Assembly: GCA_963674835.2 (NCBI GenBank)
Contig: CAXXKC010000003.1
Span: 1,054,001-1,118,000 of the forward strand
DNA: 64,000 nucleotides
Direction: 5' to 3'
From: G963674835 sp963674835
GTDB lineage: Bacteria; Planctomycetota; Planctomycetia; Pirellulales; Thermoguttaceae
Shown: in pieces, positions 48,930-57,850 of the stretch
How positions within the stretch are numbered: the first letter of the stretch is position 1
How the letters are laid out: the number at the start of each line of letters is the position of its first letter
Program-made: the position numbers and the translations under genes
Notes under the pieces: model-generated
What the model saw: only the letters and a program-made list of their open reading frames with translations
The model's database searches: none
What the model was told of the DNA's origin: nothing

Positions 48930-51221
48930 TCACTTCGGCACCACCCGGTACCCGCGCCCCGAGCTCCCCTCAATCTCCGGCAGCGGTTCCAACACGCCCT
49001 GGTCCACCAACCGCTGAAACACCTCCGGCTGAACGAAATCCGTGAAGCCGTAGTTCCCCGGCGACCGGTACCTCGCAATCTCGCCCCAATTCACGTACAC
49101 ATCCGTGATCCCCGCTGCAGCCAGCGCCTTGCGAATCTGCTCCGGCGAACGTCCCTTCACCAGTTCCTCGAAGATGCAACTGTCGAAACACGTGTTGTAC
49201 GCCAGCGGCGGTTCCAGATCGAATACCTGCGCCTCGCCCACCAGCAGCAAACGCCCCTTCACCCCATGCTCGTTGTAATACCGCTGCCAGGCGTCGACCC
49301 GCTGCGGATCCGACCGCAGCCTCTCCAGCCCAACGAAATACCGATTGTCGCCCACCACCGGCGAGGCCACCACGACGAAGTTCGCCACGCACCCGCAAAT
49401 CAACATCCCCACCAGCACACGCCGCCACACGCCTTCCGACGTCCACACCGCTCCAATCCCCGCCAGAAGCGCCAATAGCGGAATCGCCGGAACCCAGAAC
49501 CGGTCGATCCGATGCGTCAGCAGCCACCAAACCGCCACAACGTAGGCAAAGTACCCCGCCAGCAACCACGCCAGCCGCCGATGCCGCCGATTCACGAGCG
49601 CCAGCACGGCCAGCGGCACCAGCAGCACATTCAGCCACGGACTCGTCAATCCCACCCGTTCCAAGTCCCGTCCCAGCGTCGCCGCCGAGAAGTCGTGTGG
49701 CCGGTGCGCCCGGTTCCACTGCGCGTTCTTCTCCGCTGTCCACGACTCGCCCCCAAACACCTCGTAAAGCAGCGGATACGTCGGATTACCGGTCAACACC
49801 CAGTTCTTCCCGAACCACAACCCGCAGCCGGCCACCATCGCCAACACAAACGCCGTCACTCGCTTCCACGACAGCGACCAGCCCGAGCCAACTTGCTGCC
49901 ACACGACCCACAGCGTGATCGGCACCGCCACGAACAGCGCGGCCGGATACTTCGTCGCTACCGCTCCGCCCACCAGGTAGCCGGCCAACACCAGCCGCGA
50001 CCCATCCCTCTTGCTATTCGAATCCGCCCCGTCACCTCCCGAGCGTGCCCAGAGCAGCGCCGCGTACAACGCCAGGAACAGGTAGCACGCCGCCGCCCCG
50101 TCCACCAAGCCGAACGTCGACACCTCCACGATCCATCCCGTCGACAGAAACACGACCGCCGCCACCACACCCGCCGTCGACGAAACCAGCCGTCGCCCCG
50201 CCGCCCACAGCCCCAACGCGGTTAGCGGCGCAAACCCCGCGATGATCGTCTTCCCCGCCAGCGCTCCCAGCCACCAGCTCTTCGTCAACACCATGGCCAA
50301 CAGGCTCAGCATCTCGGCGCCCATCGCCATGTTCCCATACGCGTTATGGGCCAGAAACGTGATCCGCCCTTGCTGGAAGAATTCCTTCGGCACTTGCAGA
50401 TGATACTCGCGCACATCGAACTCAAACGGCGGCAACATTCCTCCCAACACGATCACCACCGCGAACGGAACCGCCAGCCACAGCCACCTCGCCCCAAGCC
50501 AATCCCCTTTCCCCTCACCCTCTCGCCCAGAATCGCCCGAGTGCGAAACCGCCCTCTTCCTCCCCTCGCCCCCTCGCGGGAGCGCGGCCGGGGGTGAGGA
50601 CATCTTCCGCTCCCCTTCACGCGTTCCCTCGCCCAACGCTCCGCTGCTCTCACCTCTCACCCGCCACCACCAAACCCCAACCGCCGCCGCCACCACGCCA
50701 ACCCCCGGCACCACAAATACCGCCACGCGGTCCAACCAACCCGCCAGCCCCACCGCCAGCACATACGTCGACACCGCGTTGAGTCCCACGGCCGCCGAGA
50801 ACACAAAACGCTCCACGCGCGTCAGCCCTCGTTGCGCTCCCACTGGAGCGCATTCGGCGTTATCGTAGCGTGTATTTCGCTTTCGGAACCGTAGAAACAC
50901 GCCGCCGCGAACGCTACCGTCAAGTGCGACACGCACCAGCACGAGCAGCAGCCAACCCAGCGCCGTCGCCACGCCAACGATTCCCCCGGCAATCGCCAGC
51001 ACCGGCAGTCGGTCCACCACCGCAAACCCCAGCGGAGTTCCAAACCACTCTCGCATCAGGTCGTCAGGCCGCAATAGATAGATGCCCGTCAGCATCCCGC
51101 GGCTCATCGCATGCCCCTGGCCATCCGGTACGCCCGCTAGCCGCGTGGCGTAGAACATCACCACGTAGACGGCCACGCCCGCCAGCACCGCGGTCAGAAT
51201 CATCGCCCGTTTCAGGTTCAT
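48930..51221 (-). CDS. Multi-pass membrane glycosyltransferase (GT39/ArnT-like)
   Basis: Product of 763 residues with about 12 membrane helices. The order of helices, the N-terminal VVMFYATRLAG..., the acidic loop ...PFEFDVREYHLQVPKEFFQQG and FLAHNAYGNMAMGAEMLSLL match lipid-linked sugar transferases that use polyprenyl-phosphate sugars. The C-terminal part is periplasmic (DVYVNWGEIARYRSP). Two inserts look foreign: residues about 97-129 are coded by palindromic-element copy D and 207-238 by a GC-rich element; both lie in hydrophilic loops. Start at 51221 begins the first hydrophobic segment. Substrate unknown; the neighbouring cyclase suggests an envelope-lipid role but does not prove it. 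Confidence 0.86.
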   Translation of the reverse strand: MNLKRAMILTAVLAGVAVYVVMFYATRLAGVPDGQGHAMSRGMLTGIYLLRPDDLMREWFGTPLGFAVVDRLPVLAIAGGIVGVATALGWLLLVLVRVALDGSVRGGVFLRFRKRNTRYDNAECAPVGAQRGLTRVERFVFSAAVGLNAVSTYVLAVGLAGWLDRVAVFVVPGVGVVAAAVGVWWWRVRGESSGALGEGTREGERKMSSPPAALPRGGEGRKRAVSHSGDSGREGEGKGDWLGARWLWLAVPFAVVIVLGGMLPPFEFDVREYHLQVPKEFFQQGRITFLAHNAYGNMAMGAEMLSLLAMVLTKSWWLGALAGKTIIAGFAPLTALGLWAAGRRLVSSTAGVVAAVVFLSTGWIVEVSTFGLVDGAAACYLFLALYAALLWARSGGDGADSNSKRDGSRLVLAGYLVGGAVATKYPAALFVAVPITLWVVWQQVGSGWSLSWKRVTAFVLAMVAGCGLWFGKNWVLTGNPTYPLLYEVFGGESWTAEKNAQWNRAHRPHDFSAATLGRDLERVGLTSPWLNVLLVPLAVLALVNRRHRRLAWLLAGYFAYVVAVWWLLTHRIDRFWVPAIPLLALLAGIGAVWTSEGVWRRVLVGMLICGCVANFVVVASPVVGDNRYFVGLERLRSDPQRVDAWQRYYNEHGVKGRLLLVGEAQVFDLEPPLAYNTCFDSCIFEELVKGRSPEQIRKALAAAGITDVYVNWGEIARYRSPGNYGFTDFVQPEVFQRLVDQGVLEPLPEIEGSSGRGYRVVPK
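50497..50605 (+). repeat. GC-rich hairpin element inside the membrane glycosyltransferase gene
   Basis: Contains CCCCTTTCCCCTCACCCTCT at its left and CGGGAGCGCGGCCGGGGGTG at its right; the latter part resembles the element at 20236-20277 (GGGAGAGGGGTCGGGGGTG). It codes residues about 207-238 in frame. Confidence 0.6.
50843..50939 (+). repeat. 97-bp palindromic element, copy D, within a coding sequence
   Basis: Runs from CTGGAGCGCATTCGGCG to GACACGCACCAG. Outer ends are CTGG/CCAG rather than CTAG/CTAG in copy E: a compensated change, since both pair. It sits in frame in the membrane glycosyltransferase and encodes VALDGSVRGGVFLRFRK. Confidence 0.85.
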
Positions 51222-51394
51222 GGTCACGCCAAACCCGCGCACTCCCCCCGCCGACGGCCCATTCTCAAAACACCCCGGCAACCGTGGCTCCCGACCCGCC
51301 GGCAAGCTATGATTACTTGTTTGATAATCCGCGCAAATCGCCCCCGATTGTACCTATTGTACCAGCTCTACCGCCCCTCGAAGGATTTCCCCCC

Positions 51395-52408
51395 ATGGCC
51401 GCCCAAGGACGCCTCCAAGGCATCTTCGTCCCCAACATGGTCCCGTTGGACGCCAACGATCGCATCAACGAGCCCGAGCTTCGCCGCTACATCGACTGGC
51501 TGATCGACCACGGCGTCCACGGCCTCTATCCCAACGGCTCCACTGGCGAGTTCCTCCGCTTCACCCTCGAAGAGCGCCGCCGTATCATCGCCATCATCGC
51601 CGATCAAACGGCCGGCCGCGTCCCCATCCTCGCCGGCGCCGCCGAGGCCAACGTGCGCGAAACCCTCGCGGCCTGCGAATACTATCATCGTCTCGGCGTC
51701 CGGGCCGTTGCCATCGTATCTCCATTCTACTACAGGCTCAGCCCCGACAACGTCTACGCCTACTTCCGCGAAATCGGCCGCAACACGCCCGTCGACGTCA
51801 CCCTCTACAACATTCCCATGTTCGCCTCGCCCATCGACGTGCCCACCATCCAGCGGCTCGCCGACGAGTGCGAGAAGATCGTCGCCATCAAGGACTCCTC
51901 CGGCGACGTCGCCCAAATGATGCGGATGATCGACGCCGTCCGTCCCAGCCGCCCCGATTTCAGCTTCCTCACCGGCTGGGACGTCGTCCTCTTGCCCATG
52001 CTCCTCGTCGGCTGCGACGGCGGCACCAACGCCACCGCCGGCATCGTCCCTGAAATCACCCAGAAGCTCTACGACCTCGCCATCGCCGGACGCATCGACG
52101 AAGCCCGCCCGCTCCAGTACAAGCTCCTCAGATTCTTCGACGCCATGCTCTACGCCGGCGATTTCCCCGAAGGCTTTCGCGTGGCCCTCGAGCTCCGCGG
52201 ATTCAACACGGGCGTCGGCCGCCAACCCCTCTCCGACAAGCATCGCGCCTCGATGGAAAACCTCGAGCGCACCCTCTGCGAGCTCCTCGCCGAAGAACAG
52301 ATCGACAGCATCTGCGGCACATCGGCCGCCGGTTCGCCCGACCCCGAACAACTCAGCCGTATCGTTGAGACCGTCCTGGCCTCGCTCAAACAGCGCGGCA
52401 TCGTATAA
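51395..52408 (+). CDS. DapA/NanA-family aldolase or lyase
   Basis: Product of 337 residues forming a TIM barrel. Schiff-base lysine is in AIKDSSGD, the tyrosine in TLYNIPMF, and the phosphate/carboxylate loop is GLYPNGSTGEFLRF (T-x-x-E). The family includes dihydrodipicolinate synthase, N-acetylneuraminate lyase and 2-keto-3-deoxy aldolases; the GSTGEF motif is shared by all and cannot choose among them. A glycine-rich GCDGGTNATAGI and a 40-residue C-terminal tail are unlike DapA. Start at 51395 has AAGGA upstream. It precedes the BMC shell gene by 63 bp on the same strand and probably shares its transcript, suggesting the aldolase could be encapsulated or act on a microcompartment substrate. 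Confidence 0.91.
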   Translation: MAAQGRLQGIFVPNMVPLDANDRINEPELRRYIDWLIDHGVHGLYPNGSTGEFLRFTLEERRRIIAIIADQTAGRVPILAGAAEANVRETLAACEYYHRLGVRAVAIVSPFYYRLSPDNVYAYFREIGRNTPVDVTLYNIPMFASPIDVPTIQRLADECEKIVAIKDSSGDVAQMMRMIDAVRPSRPDFSFLTGWDVVLLPMLLVGCDGGTNATAGIVPEITQKLYDLAIAGRIDEARPLQYKLLRFFDAMLYAGDFPEGFRVALELRGFNTGVGRQPLSDKHRASMENLERTLCELLAEEQIDSICGTSAAGSPDPEQLSRIVETVLASLKQRGIV

Positions 52409-52471
52409 CCCCCGTACGGTCCCAAGCACGCTTCCGCACCAAACTCGCCCTTCGTCTTGCTCCGTCGGCCC

Positions 52472-53080
52472 ATGCGCTACCCAAGTTTCGCCCTCCTCGA
52501 GATCGAGAACCTTGCTCCGGCATTGGTCGCCGCCGACCATTGCGCCAAGGCCGCGCGCGTCGAAATCCTCGGCATCGAGAGTTCGCAGGGGAGCGAGCTC
52601 TGCCTCAAACTCGCCGGCTCCCCCGACGACGTCCGCGAGGCCGGCCAGCGCGGCGTCGAGCTGGCCCGACGCATGGGCACGGAAGCCAATCTGGTCGTCA
52701 TCCCCGGTCCGACCGACGAGACCCGCGGCGTGGCGACCCTTCCACCGCAATACATCCCCCTCCTCGACATCTACGACTCACTCGTCAAGCGAGAACAACC
52801 CATGGCAAATTCCAGTGCACTTGGCCTCATCGAAACCCAGGGCCTCGTCGCCGCCCTCCATGCCACCGACGAAATGCTCAAAGCCAGCGCCGTCGAGCTG
52901 GTCGGCAAAGAGAAGATCGGCGCCGCCTACGTCACCATCATCGTCCGCGGCGACGTCGCCGCCGTTCAGGCAGCCATCGAAGCCGGCCGCCAAACCGTCC
53001 TGCGACTCCAGGGCAAGCTCATCATGGCCGACATCATCACCCACCCACACCCCGAACTCGCCGCCCTCCTCCCCAAATAA
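52472..53080 (+). CDS. Tandem-BMC bacterial microcompartment shell protein (BMC-T)
   Basis: Product of 202 residues with two BMC domains. Domain 1 covers about residues 3-70 (FALLEIENLAPALVAADHCAK, with VEILGIESSQGSELCLKLAG); domain 2 covers about 118-190 (LGLIETQGLVAALHATDEMLK, with VELVGKEKIGAAYVTIIVRG). Both have the family's L-I-E-T/N-x-G opening. Such proteins form pseudohexameric trimers with a central pore. The pore loops have no cysteine, so no Fe-S cluster of the PduT type is expected. Start at 52472; a TTG 15 bp upstream is an alternative. Only the DapA-family gene is near: I see no BMC-H, BMC-P or signature enzyme in the window. Confidence 0.95.
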   Translation: MRYPSFALLEIENLAPALVAADHCAKAARVEILGIESSQGSELCLKLAGSPDDVREAGQRGVELARRMGTEANLVVIPGPTDETRGVATLPPQYIPLLDIYDSLVKREQPMANSSALGLIETQGLVAALHATDEMLKASAVELVGKEKIGAAYVTIIVRGDVAAVQAAIEAGRQTVLRLQGKLIMADIITHPHPELAALLPK

Positions 53081-53100
53081 CCGCCAACCCGCGCCCGCCA

Positions 53101-53126
53101 TGTAGCACAGCCGCCCCCGGCTGTGC
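53101..53126 (+). repeat. CACAGCCG hairpin repeat
   Basis: TGTAG leader, perfect 20-bp hairpin, then CCGC. Between the convergent BMC and histidine kinase genes. Confidence 0.82.
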
Positions 53127-53142
53127 CGCATCGCCAACGCCC

Positions 53143-54522
53143 TTACCCCTGCCTCCTCGGCAACGCCACCACAAACGTCGCCCCGCTCCCCGGCTCGCTC
53201 TCCACGTCGATCCGCCCTCCGTGGTTCGTCACGATCCGCCAGCACTTCGACAACCCCAGCCCCAATCCGCGCCCCGCCTGCCGCGCCGAATAAAACGGAT
53301 CGAACACGTGCTGCCGATGCTCCGGCAACACCCCCGGACCATCGTCGATCACGCGAATCCAAACCGTGTCCGCATCGCCGCCCAGCTCGACCTCGACCCG
53401 CCCGTCGTGTGCTATCAACTCCAGCGAGTTCTTGCACAGCGCCCGCAGCGCAACCTCCAACTGCGTCGCATCCCCTTCCATCTCCAGCGGCCCCGCCTCG
53501 CCCGTCCGACGCACCTCGATCGCCCGCTCCACGCCCTGGGCCGCCACATCCTGCACCACCGTGTCGACGACGCGCGCCAAATCCAGCCGCTCGACCTCCA
53601 ACTTCGGCGGTCGCGCAAACAACCGCATGTCGGCGATCATCTCGTGCGCCCGCTTCACCTGCGCATTGACCACCGCCAGCTCCCGCCGCCGCTCCGGATC
53701 CGCCTCCTCCGCCATCAACAACTGCGCCCGCCCCGCAATGATCGCCAGCGGATTGTTGATCTCATGCCCCGCCCCCGCGGCAAATTCCGCCATCGCCGCC
53801 AACTTCTCGCTCTCCAGCAACTCCTGATAGCCGCCCTCCAGCCGCGCCAGCCGCCCCAGCTTTGCCATCAACCGCGGAAGCTGCCCCGCCAACCGCGAAC
53901 CCTCCCGCAGCCATCGGCTCCGCCCTCCTTCCGCCGCGCGCCGGCAAACCTCCAAGTCCGCCGCCAACTCACCCTCCGCACCGCCCTCGACCAGCGCAAT
54001 CGCCCGCTCCGCCACGCGCTTGGCCGCGCAGTCCTCCTTCAGCCAGTCTGGAAGCCATTCCAGCGGCGGCCCACCGGTCGCCGTCAGCGACAGCCACCGC
54101 TCCGCACCCGATAGAAGCCCCAGCAAGAAGACCTGCTCCGCCGGCGCTTCGTCCTCTCCGGCCGCAAGCCGCACCGCCAAATCCGCGACCAGCAGATCGT
54201 GCATCACCTGGTCCGCAAATCGTCCCGCATCCGCCGACGGCTCCCCTGCCCCGTCCGGCCACCGGAGCACGTCGACCAGCCGCAGATGAAGCCACTCGGC
54301 CAGCTCGCCGACAGAATTCGCGAGCAGACGGTCGTGCCTCCACGCCTCGCACGCCGTCCACACCGCCAGCGGCGGATCGCTCCGCAGCAATCCCGGCAGA
54401 CTTTCCCCGCCCGGCGAACCCTCGCCCGCGATCGCCACGACGCCCAAGCACTCCGCCGTATCGTCGCCGATGGGCAGCCAAGCCCTCCCCGGCCCGGCCC
54501 CAAGCGCAGGCAGCAAGCGCAT
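53143..54522 (-). CDS. Soluble histidine kinase with HDOD-like N-terminus
   Basis: Product of 459 residues, no membrane helix. The N-terminal 210 residues contain a helical segment (SVGELAEWLHLRLVDVLRW, AEQVFLLGLLSGAERWLSL) that may be a degenerate HDOD or other regulatory domain. The kinase core has the H-box AGHEINNPLAIIAGRAQLL, the N-box LCKNSLELI, and G-boxes DDGPGV and GLGLGLSKCW. This NtrB/HisKA type pairs with diverse receivers. The HTH-receiver gene upstream on the same strand, 363 bp away, is a plausible partner but the gap contains an independent repeat element, so co-transcription is uncertain. Confidence 0.9.
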   Translation of the reverse strand: MRLLPALGAGPGRAWLPIGDDTAECLGVVAIAGEGSPGGESLPGLLRSDPPLAVWTACEAWRHDRLLANSVGELAEWLHLRLVDVLRWPDGAGEPSADAGRFADQVMHDLLVADLAVRLAAGEDEAPAEQVFLLGLLSGAERWLSLTATGGPPLEWLPDWLKEDCAAKRVAERAIALVEGGAEGELAADLEVCRRAAEGGRSRWLREGSRLAGQLPRLMAKLGRLARLEGGYQELLESEKLAAMAEFAAGAGHEINNPLAIIAGRAQLLMAEEADPERRRELAVVNAQVKRAHEMIADMRLFARPPKLEVERLDLARVVDTVVQDVAAQGVERAIEVRRTGEAGPLEMEGDATQLEVALRALCKNSLELIAHDGRVEVELGGDADTVWIRVIDDGPGVLPEHRQHVFDPFYSARQAGRGLGLGLSKCWRIVTNHGGRIDVESEPGSGATFVVALPRRQG

Positions 54523-54885
54523 AACCTATCCTCTTGCCTTTGGTGGCAGCCCGCGCGATATCAAAACCGGTACCCCAGGCGCCACCGCTGGCTTGTCCAC
54601 AACCGACAGGCACCTCGCGGGACAAGCCAACCGTGGCTCCCGACCAGCAATACGCGGTCTCGTTGGAACCCGCACGGCCAGAATTCGCTCACTTGTCTCA
54701 CTCCAGAGAGCAAGCAATGCTAGAGCGCATTCGGCGTAATCGTAGCGTGTTCTTCGCTTTCCTCAACCGTAGAAACACGCCGCCGCGAACGCTACAGTCA
54801 AGTGCGACACGCACTAGCAACGCGCAGCACCAAACGAGAATTGCTATAACCCCTCTCCGACGACGAGCGACCCTCGACCGGGCCC
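54523..54885. other. Intergenic with element copy E
   Basis: About 360 bp between two minus-strand regulatory genes. It is dominated by the 97-bp palindromic element at 54720-54817. Confidence 0.55.
54720..54817 (+). repeat. 97-bp palindromic element, copy E
   Basis: Reference copy: CTAGAGCGCATTCGGCG at left, GACACGCACTAG at right. Inner arms GTAGCGTGTTC (54742 on) and GAACGCTAC (54786-54794) can pair, as can the outer CTAG ends. Minus strand translates to VALDCSVRGGVFLRLRK. Confidence 0.88.
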
Positions 54886-55473
54886 CTACATGCTCGGCAC
54901 GGCCTCGATGTCCAGCAACTGGCACATCCGCTCGATCAGCTTTTCCACCTCGAACGGCTTGTGCATGAAGTCATCGGCGCCGGCGACCTTCAGGTCCGCG
55001 ATCTTGTCCTCTTCCACCATGCCGGAGATACAGATGATCCGAACGTCATCCATCGTCTTGTCGCTCCGCACACGCTGGCACACCTCGCGGCCATTGATGT
55101 CCGGCAGCATCACGTCCAGCACGATCAGGTCGGGCCGGTACTCCTTCACCATCATGCCGGCGTCAAAGCCGTTGTTGACGGTGCGCACCTCAAACCGACC
55201 ATCTCGCTCCAGAACGTCCGAGATCAACTCCACCAGCTCTTCGTCGTCGTCCACCAGAAGAACCTTCCGCTTACCGCTCTCCAGAGCGTCCGTCGGAATA
55301 CCATTGTCACGCATGAAGACGTACAGTTGCTCGCGCGGGATGCGGCGGAACCGACTTCCCGGTACCCGGAATCCTTTCAACTGGCCCGAGTCGAAGCAAC
55401 GAATGATCGTCTGCTGACTGACCTTGCAGATCTTGGCTGCCTCCCCGGTCGTGAACACAGTCTTCGTTGCCAT
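54886..55473 (-). CDS. Excisionase-type HTH fused to a response-regulator receiver
   Basis: Product of 195 residues. Residues 1-60 are an excisionase/MerR-like HTH (FTTGEAAKICKVSQQTIIRCFDSGQLKGFRVPGS in outline). Residues about 68-190 form a receiver with acid residues in LLVDDDEE, phospho-acceptor in LIVLDVMLPDINGREV, and Lys in MHKPF. This domain order, HTH first, is unlike the usual receiver-first regulators and is met in planctomycetes and some myxobacteria. A perfect -10 and -35 promoter lies 220 bp upstream. Likely partner is the kinase at 53143-54522. Start at 55473 is the only sensible ATG. Confidence 0.93.
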   Translation of the reverse strand: MATKTVFTTGEAAKICKVSQQTIIRCFDSGQLKGFRVPGSRFRRIPREQLYVFMRDNGIPTDALESGKRKVLLVDDDEELVELISDVLERDGRFEVRTVNNGFDAGMMVKEYRPDLIVLDVMLPDINGREVCQRVRSDKTMDDVRIICISGMVEEDKIADLKVAGADDFMHKPFEVEKLIERMCQLLDIEAVPSM

Positions 55474-55929
55474 GGATTGGTGACCGTCCTCTTCCTAGCC
55501 ATCAACGAGCTAGGTCAGCGAAACACCGAGCGCGTCGGCCCGAATGCCCGGGGTCTCTAGTCCTCCGTGTCAAACTCCCGGTAAGGAACCTGAGTTCGCG
55601 GACATACGCAAACTCTGTACCTCCCGTTTCTCCATGTAGACATTAGCCTCATCCGGTTCTGCCGACATTACCGAATTTGCCAATTGCGAGCAATTATAAC
55701 TATCTTCCCGCTTATGTCAATACAGCAATTTCTTTTTCAACTCGTTACAATAACATGACTTAAGAACATCCGTGCCGCCAAAAAATGCCCCGCAACACCC
55801 TCATCCATGGCAACTCGTCGCCATCCCATATTCCCCGCCCACCAACCACTCCGCACCGAATCCCCGTTCCCCTATCAATCCGACCACTCCATAACCCCCA
55901 AAATACAGCCAAATCCCGCGTCCGGCCGA
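55474..55929. other. Intergenic, leader of HTH-receiver gene
   Basis: About 455 bp. The stretch 55690-55760 is clearly AT-rich compared with the rest of the window. A consensus promoter is at 55693-55720; its transcript would have a leader of about 210 bases. Confidence 0.6.
55693..55720 (-). promoter_or_regulatory. Near-perfect sigma-70 promoter of the HTH-receiver gene
   Basis: Minus strand: TTGACA (55720-55715), 16-bp spacer, TATAAT (55698-55693). Both boxes are perfect; 16 bp is one short of the ideal. Predicted start near 55686, about 213 bases before the ATG. Confidence 0.7.
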
Positions 55930-57801
55930 TTACCGCAGATCGCCCTCAGCTTGCGGCACCTTCCCAACTACCGCGCCCCGCCCGCGCGCCCCCGTTAGGT
56001 AAACCATCAGCACCGCGACGTCCGCCGGCGTGATCCCCGGAATCCTCGCCGCTTGCGCCAAGTTCTCCGGACGCACGGCCGCTAGCTTCTCCCGCGCCTC
56101 GGTACGCAATGGCACGATCTCCGCATAGTCGATCCCCGCCGGAATCGATCGCTCCCTCAAGCGCTCCTGGCGCGCCACTTCGATTGCCTGCCGCGCGATA
56201 TACCCAGCGTACTTCGTGTCATAAACCACCTGATCCGCAACGTCGCGCGCCACTTCCCCAAGCTCCGGCAATCTCCCGACCAACTCCTCCCACGTAGTTT
56301 CCGGACGGCTCAACCGCTTTGCCAGCGTCAACTCGTCGCACCGTGTCTTTGCCAGCACCCCTTTCACCCGGGCAATCTCCGCCTCCTTCGCCGCCAGCCG
56401 CTCACGACGCTCCGCCCCGACCAATCCCAACCGGCTACCCAATTCCGTCAATCGCCGATCCGCGTTGTCCTGCCGCAGCAACAGCCGATACTCCGCCCGA
56501 CTGGTAAACATCCGGTACGGCTCGTCCACCCCGCGAGTCACCAGGTCGTCGATCATCACTCCGATATACGCCTGGTCTCGGCCGAGCACCAACGGCTCTC
56601 GCCCCGCCAACGCCAGCGCCGCATTGGCCCCGGCGACCAACCCCTGCGCCGCAGCCTCCTCATAGCCGGTCGTCCCATTCACCTGACCCGCCAGATACAG
56701 TCCCGCCACGTGCTTCGTCTCCAGGGTCACCCGCAGTTGCTCCGGCGGCGTATAATCGTACTCGATCGCGTACCCATAGCGCATGATCTGCGCCCGCTCC
56801 AGCCCCGCAATCCCGTGGATCATGGCGTCCTGCACGTCGCGAGGCATGCTCGTCGCAAGCCCGTTCGCATATACCTCGCACGTCTCGCGCCCCTCAGGCT
56901 CCAGAAACACTTGGTGCCGATCTTTCTCTGCAAACCGCACGACCTTCGTCTCGAACGAAGGGCAATAGCGCGGCCCCACCGACTCGATCTGCCCGGTGAA
57001 CATCGGCGCCCGATGCAGGTTCGCACGCACCACCTCGTGCACCGCCGCATTCGTGTACGTCACCCAGCATGGAACCTGCGACTGGGCAATCCGCTCTGTC
57101 AGGAACGAAAACGCCTGCGGCTCCTCATCGCCATGCTGGATCTCCATCCGCTCGTAATCCAGCGTTCGCCCGTTGACCCGCGCCGGCGTGCCCGTCTTGA
57201 ACCGCGCCAGCCGAATCCCCACCCGCTCCAGCGCGCGGCTTAGTCCCGACGTCGTCCCCTCCCCTGCCCTCCCGCCTGGCGTCTTCCGGTCGCCATAGTG
57301 CAGTACACCCTGCATGAACGTGCCCGCACAAAGCACCACCGCCCGCGCGCGATACACAAACTCCCCGCGCACCCCAACCCCAACGATCCGAGGCGACGCC
57401 TCCGGCCCCTCCACCAACAGGTCCTCGGCTGTCTCCTGCCGCAGGTCCAGGTTCGCCTGCTGCTCCAGCAACCACTTGATCTCTTGCTGGTACCCCCGCT
57501 TGTCGGCCTGGGCTCTCGGCCCGTGCATCGCCGGCCCCTTGCGCCGGTTGAGCATCCGAAACTGGATCCCCGTCCGGTCGATCGCCACCCCCATGGCCCC
57601 GCCCAGCGCGTCGACCTCCCGCACGATCTGCCCCTTGGCCACCCCGCCGATCGCCGGATTGCAACTCATCTGCGCGATCGTATCCAGGCTATCCGTCAGC
57701 AAAACGGTCCGCGCACCCATCCGCGCCGCCGCCAACGCCGCCTCCGCCCCGGCATGCCCGCCCCCGATCACCGCAATATCGTACTCATAACCCTTCGTCA
57801 T
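55930..57801 (-). CDS. mnmG: tRNA uridine-5-carboxymethylaminomethyl modification enzyme
   Basis: Product of 623 residues, the usual length for MnmG (GidA). The FAD loop is VIGGGHAGAEAALAAARMG, and MnmG-specific segments are SCNPAIGGVAKGQIVREVDALGG, RMLNRRKGPAMHGPRAQADK, and later CGTFMQGVLHYGDRKTPGGRAGE. The C-terminal helical part (LSRPETTWEELVGRLPEL, YAGYIARQAIEVARQERL, IPAGIDYAEI) is complete. With MnmE it adds the cmnm group to U34 of tRNAs in the cytoplasm. MnmE and GidB/RsmG are not next to it here. Start at 57801 (MTKGYEYD) gives the standard N-terminus. Confidence 0.97.
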   Translation of the reverse strand: MTKGYEYDIAVIGGGHAGAEAALAAARMGARTVLLTDSLDTIAQMSCNPAIGGVAKGQIVREVDALGGAMGVAIDRTGIQFRMLNRRKGPAMHGPRAQADKRGYQQEIKWLLEQQANLDLRQETAEDLLVEGPEASPRIVGVGVRGEFVYRARAVVLCAGTFMQGVLHYGDRKTPGGRAGEGTTSGLSRALERVGIRLARFKTGTPARVNGRTLDYERMEIQHGDEEPQAFSFLTERIAQSQVPCWVTYTNAAVHEVVRANLHRAPMFTGQIESVGPRYCPSFETKVVRFAEKDRHQVFLEPEGRETCEVYANGLATSMPRDVQDAMIHGIAGLERAQIMRYGYAIEYDYTPPEQLRVTLETKHVAGLYLAGQVNGTTGYEEAAAQGLVAGANAALALAGREPLVLGRDQAYIGVMIDDLVTRGVDEPYRMFTSRAEYRLLLRQDNADRRLTELGSRLGLVGAERRERLAAKEAEIARVKGVLAKTRCDELTLAKRLSRPETTWEELVGRLPELGEVARDVADQVVYDTKYAGYIARQAIEVARQERLRERSIPAGIDYAEIVPLRTEAREKLAAVRPENLAQAARIPGITPADVAVLMVYLTGARGRGAVVGKVPQAEGDLR

Positions 57802-57850
57802 ACCGGCATGATACGATCACCACCCCCAACCGCAAAGCGCCAACACCCCA

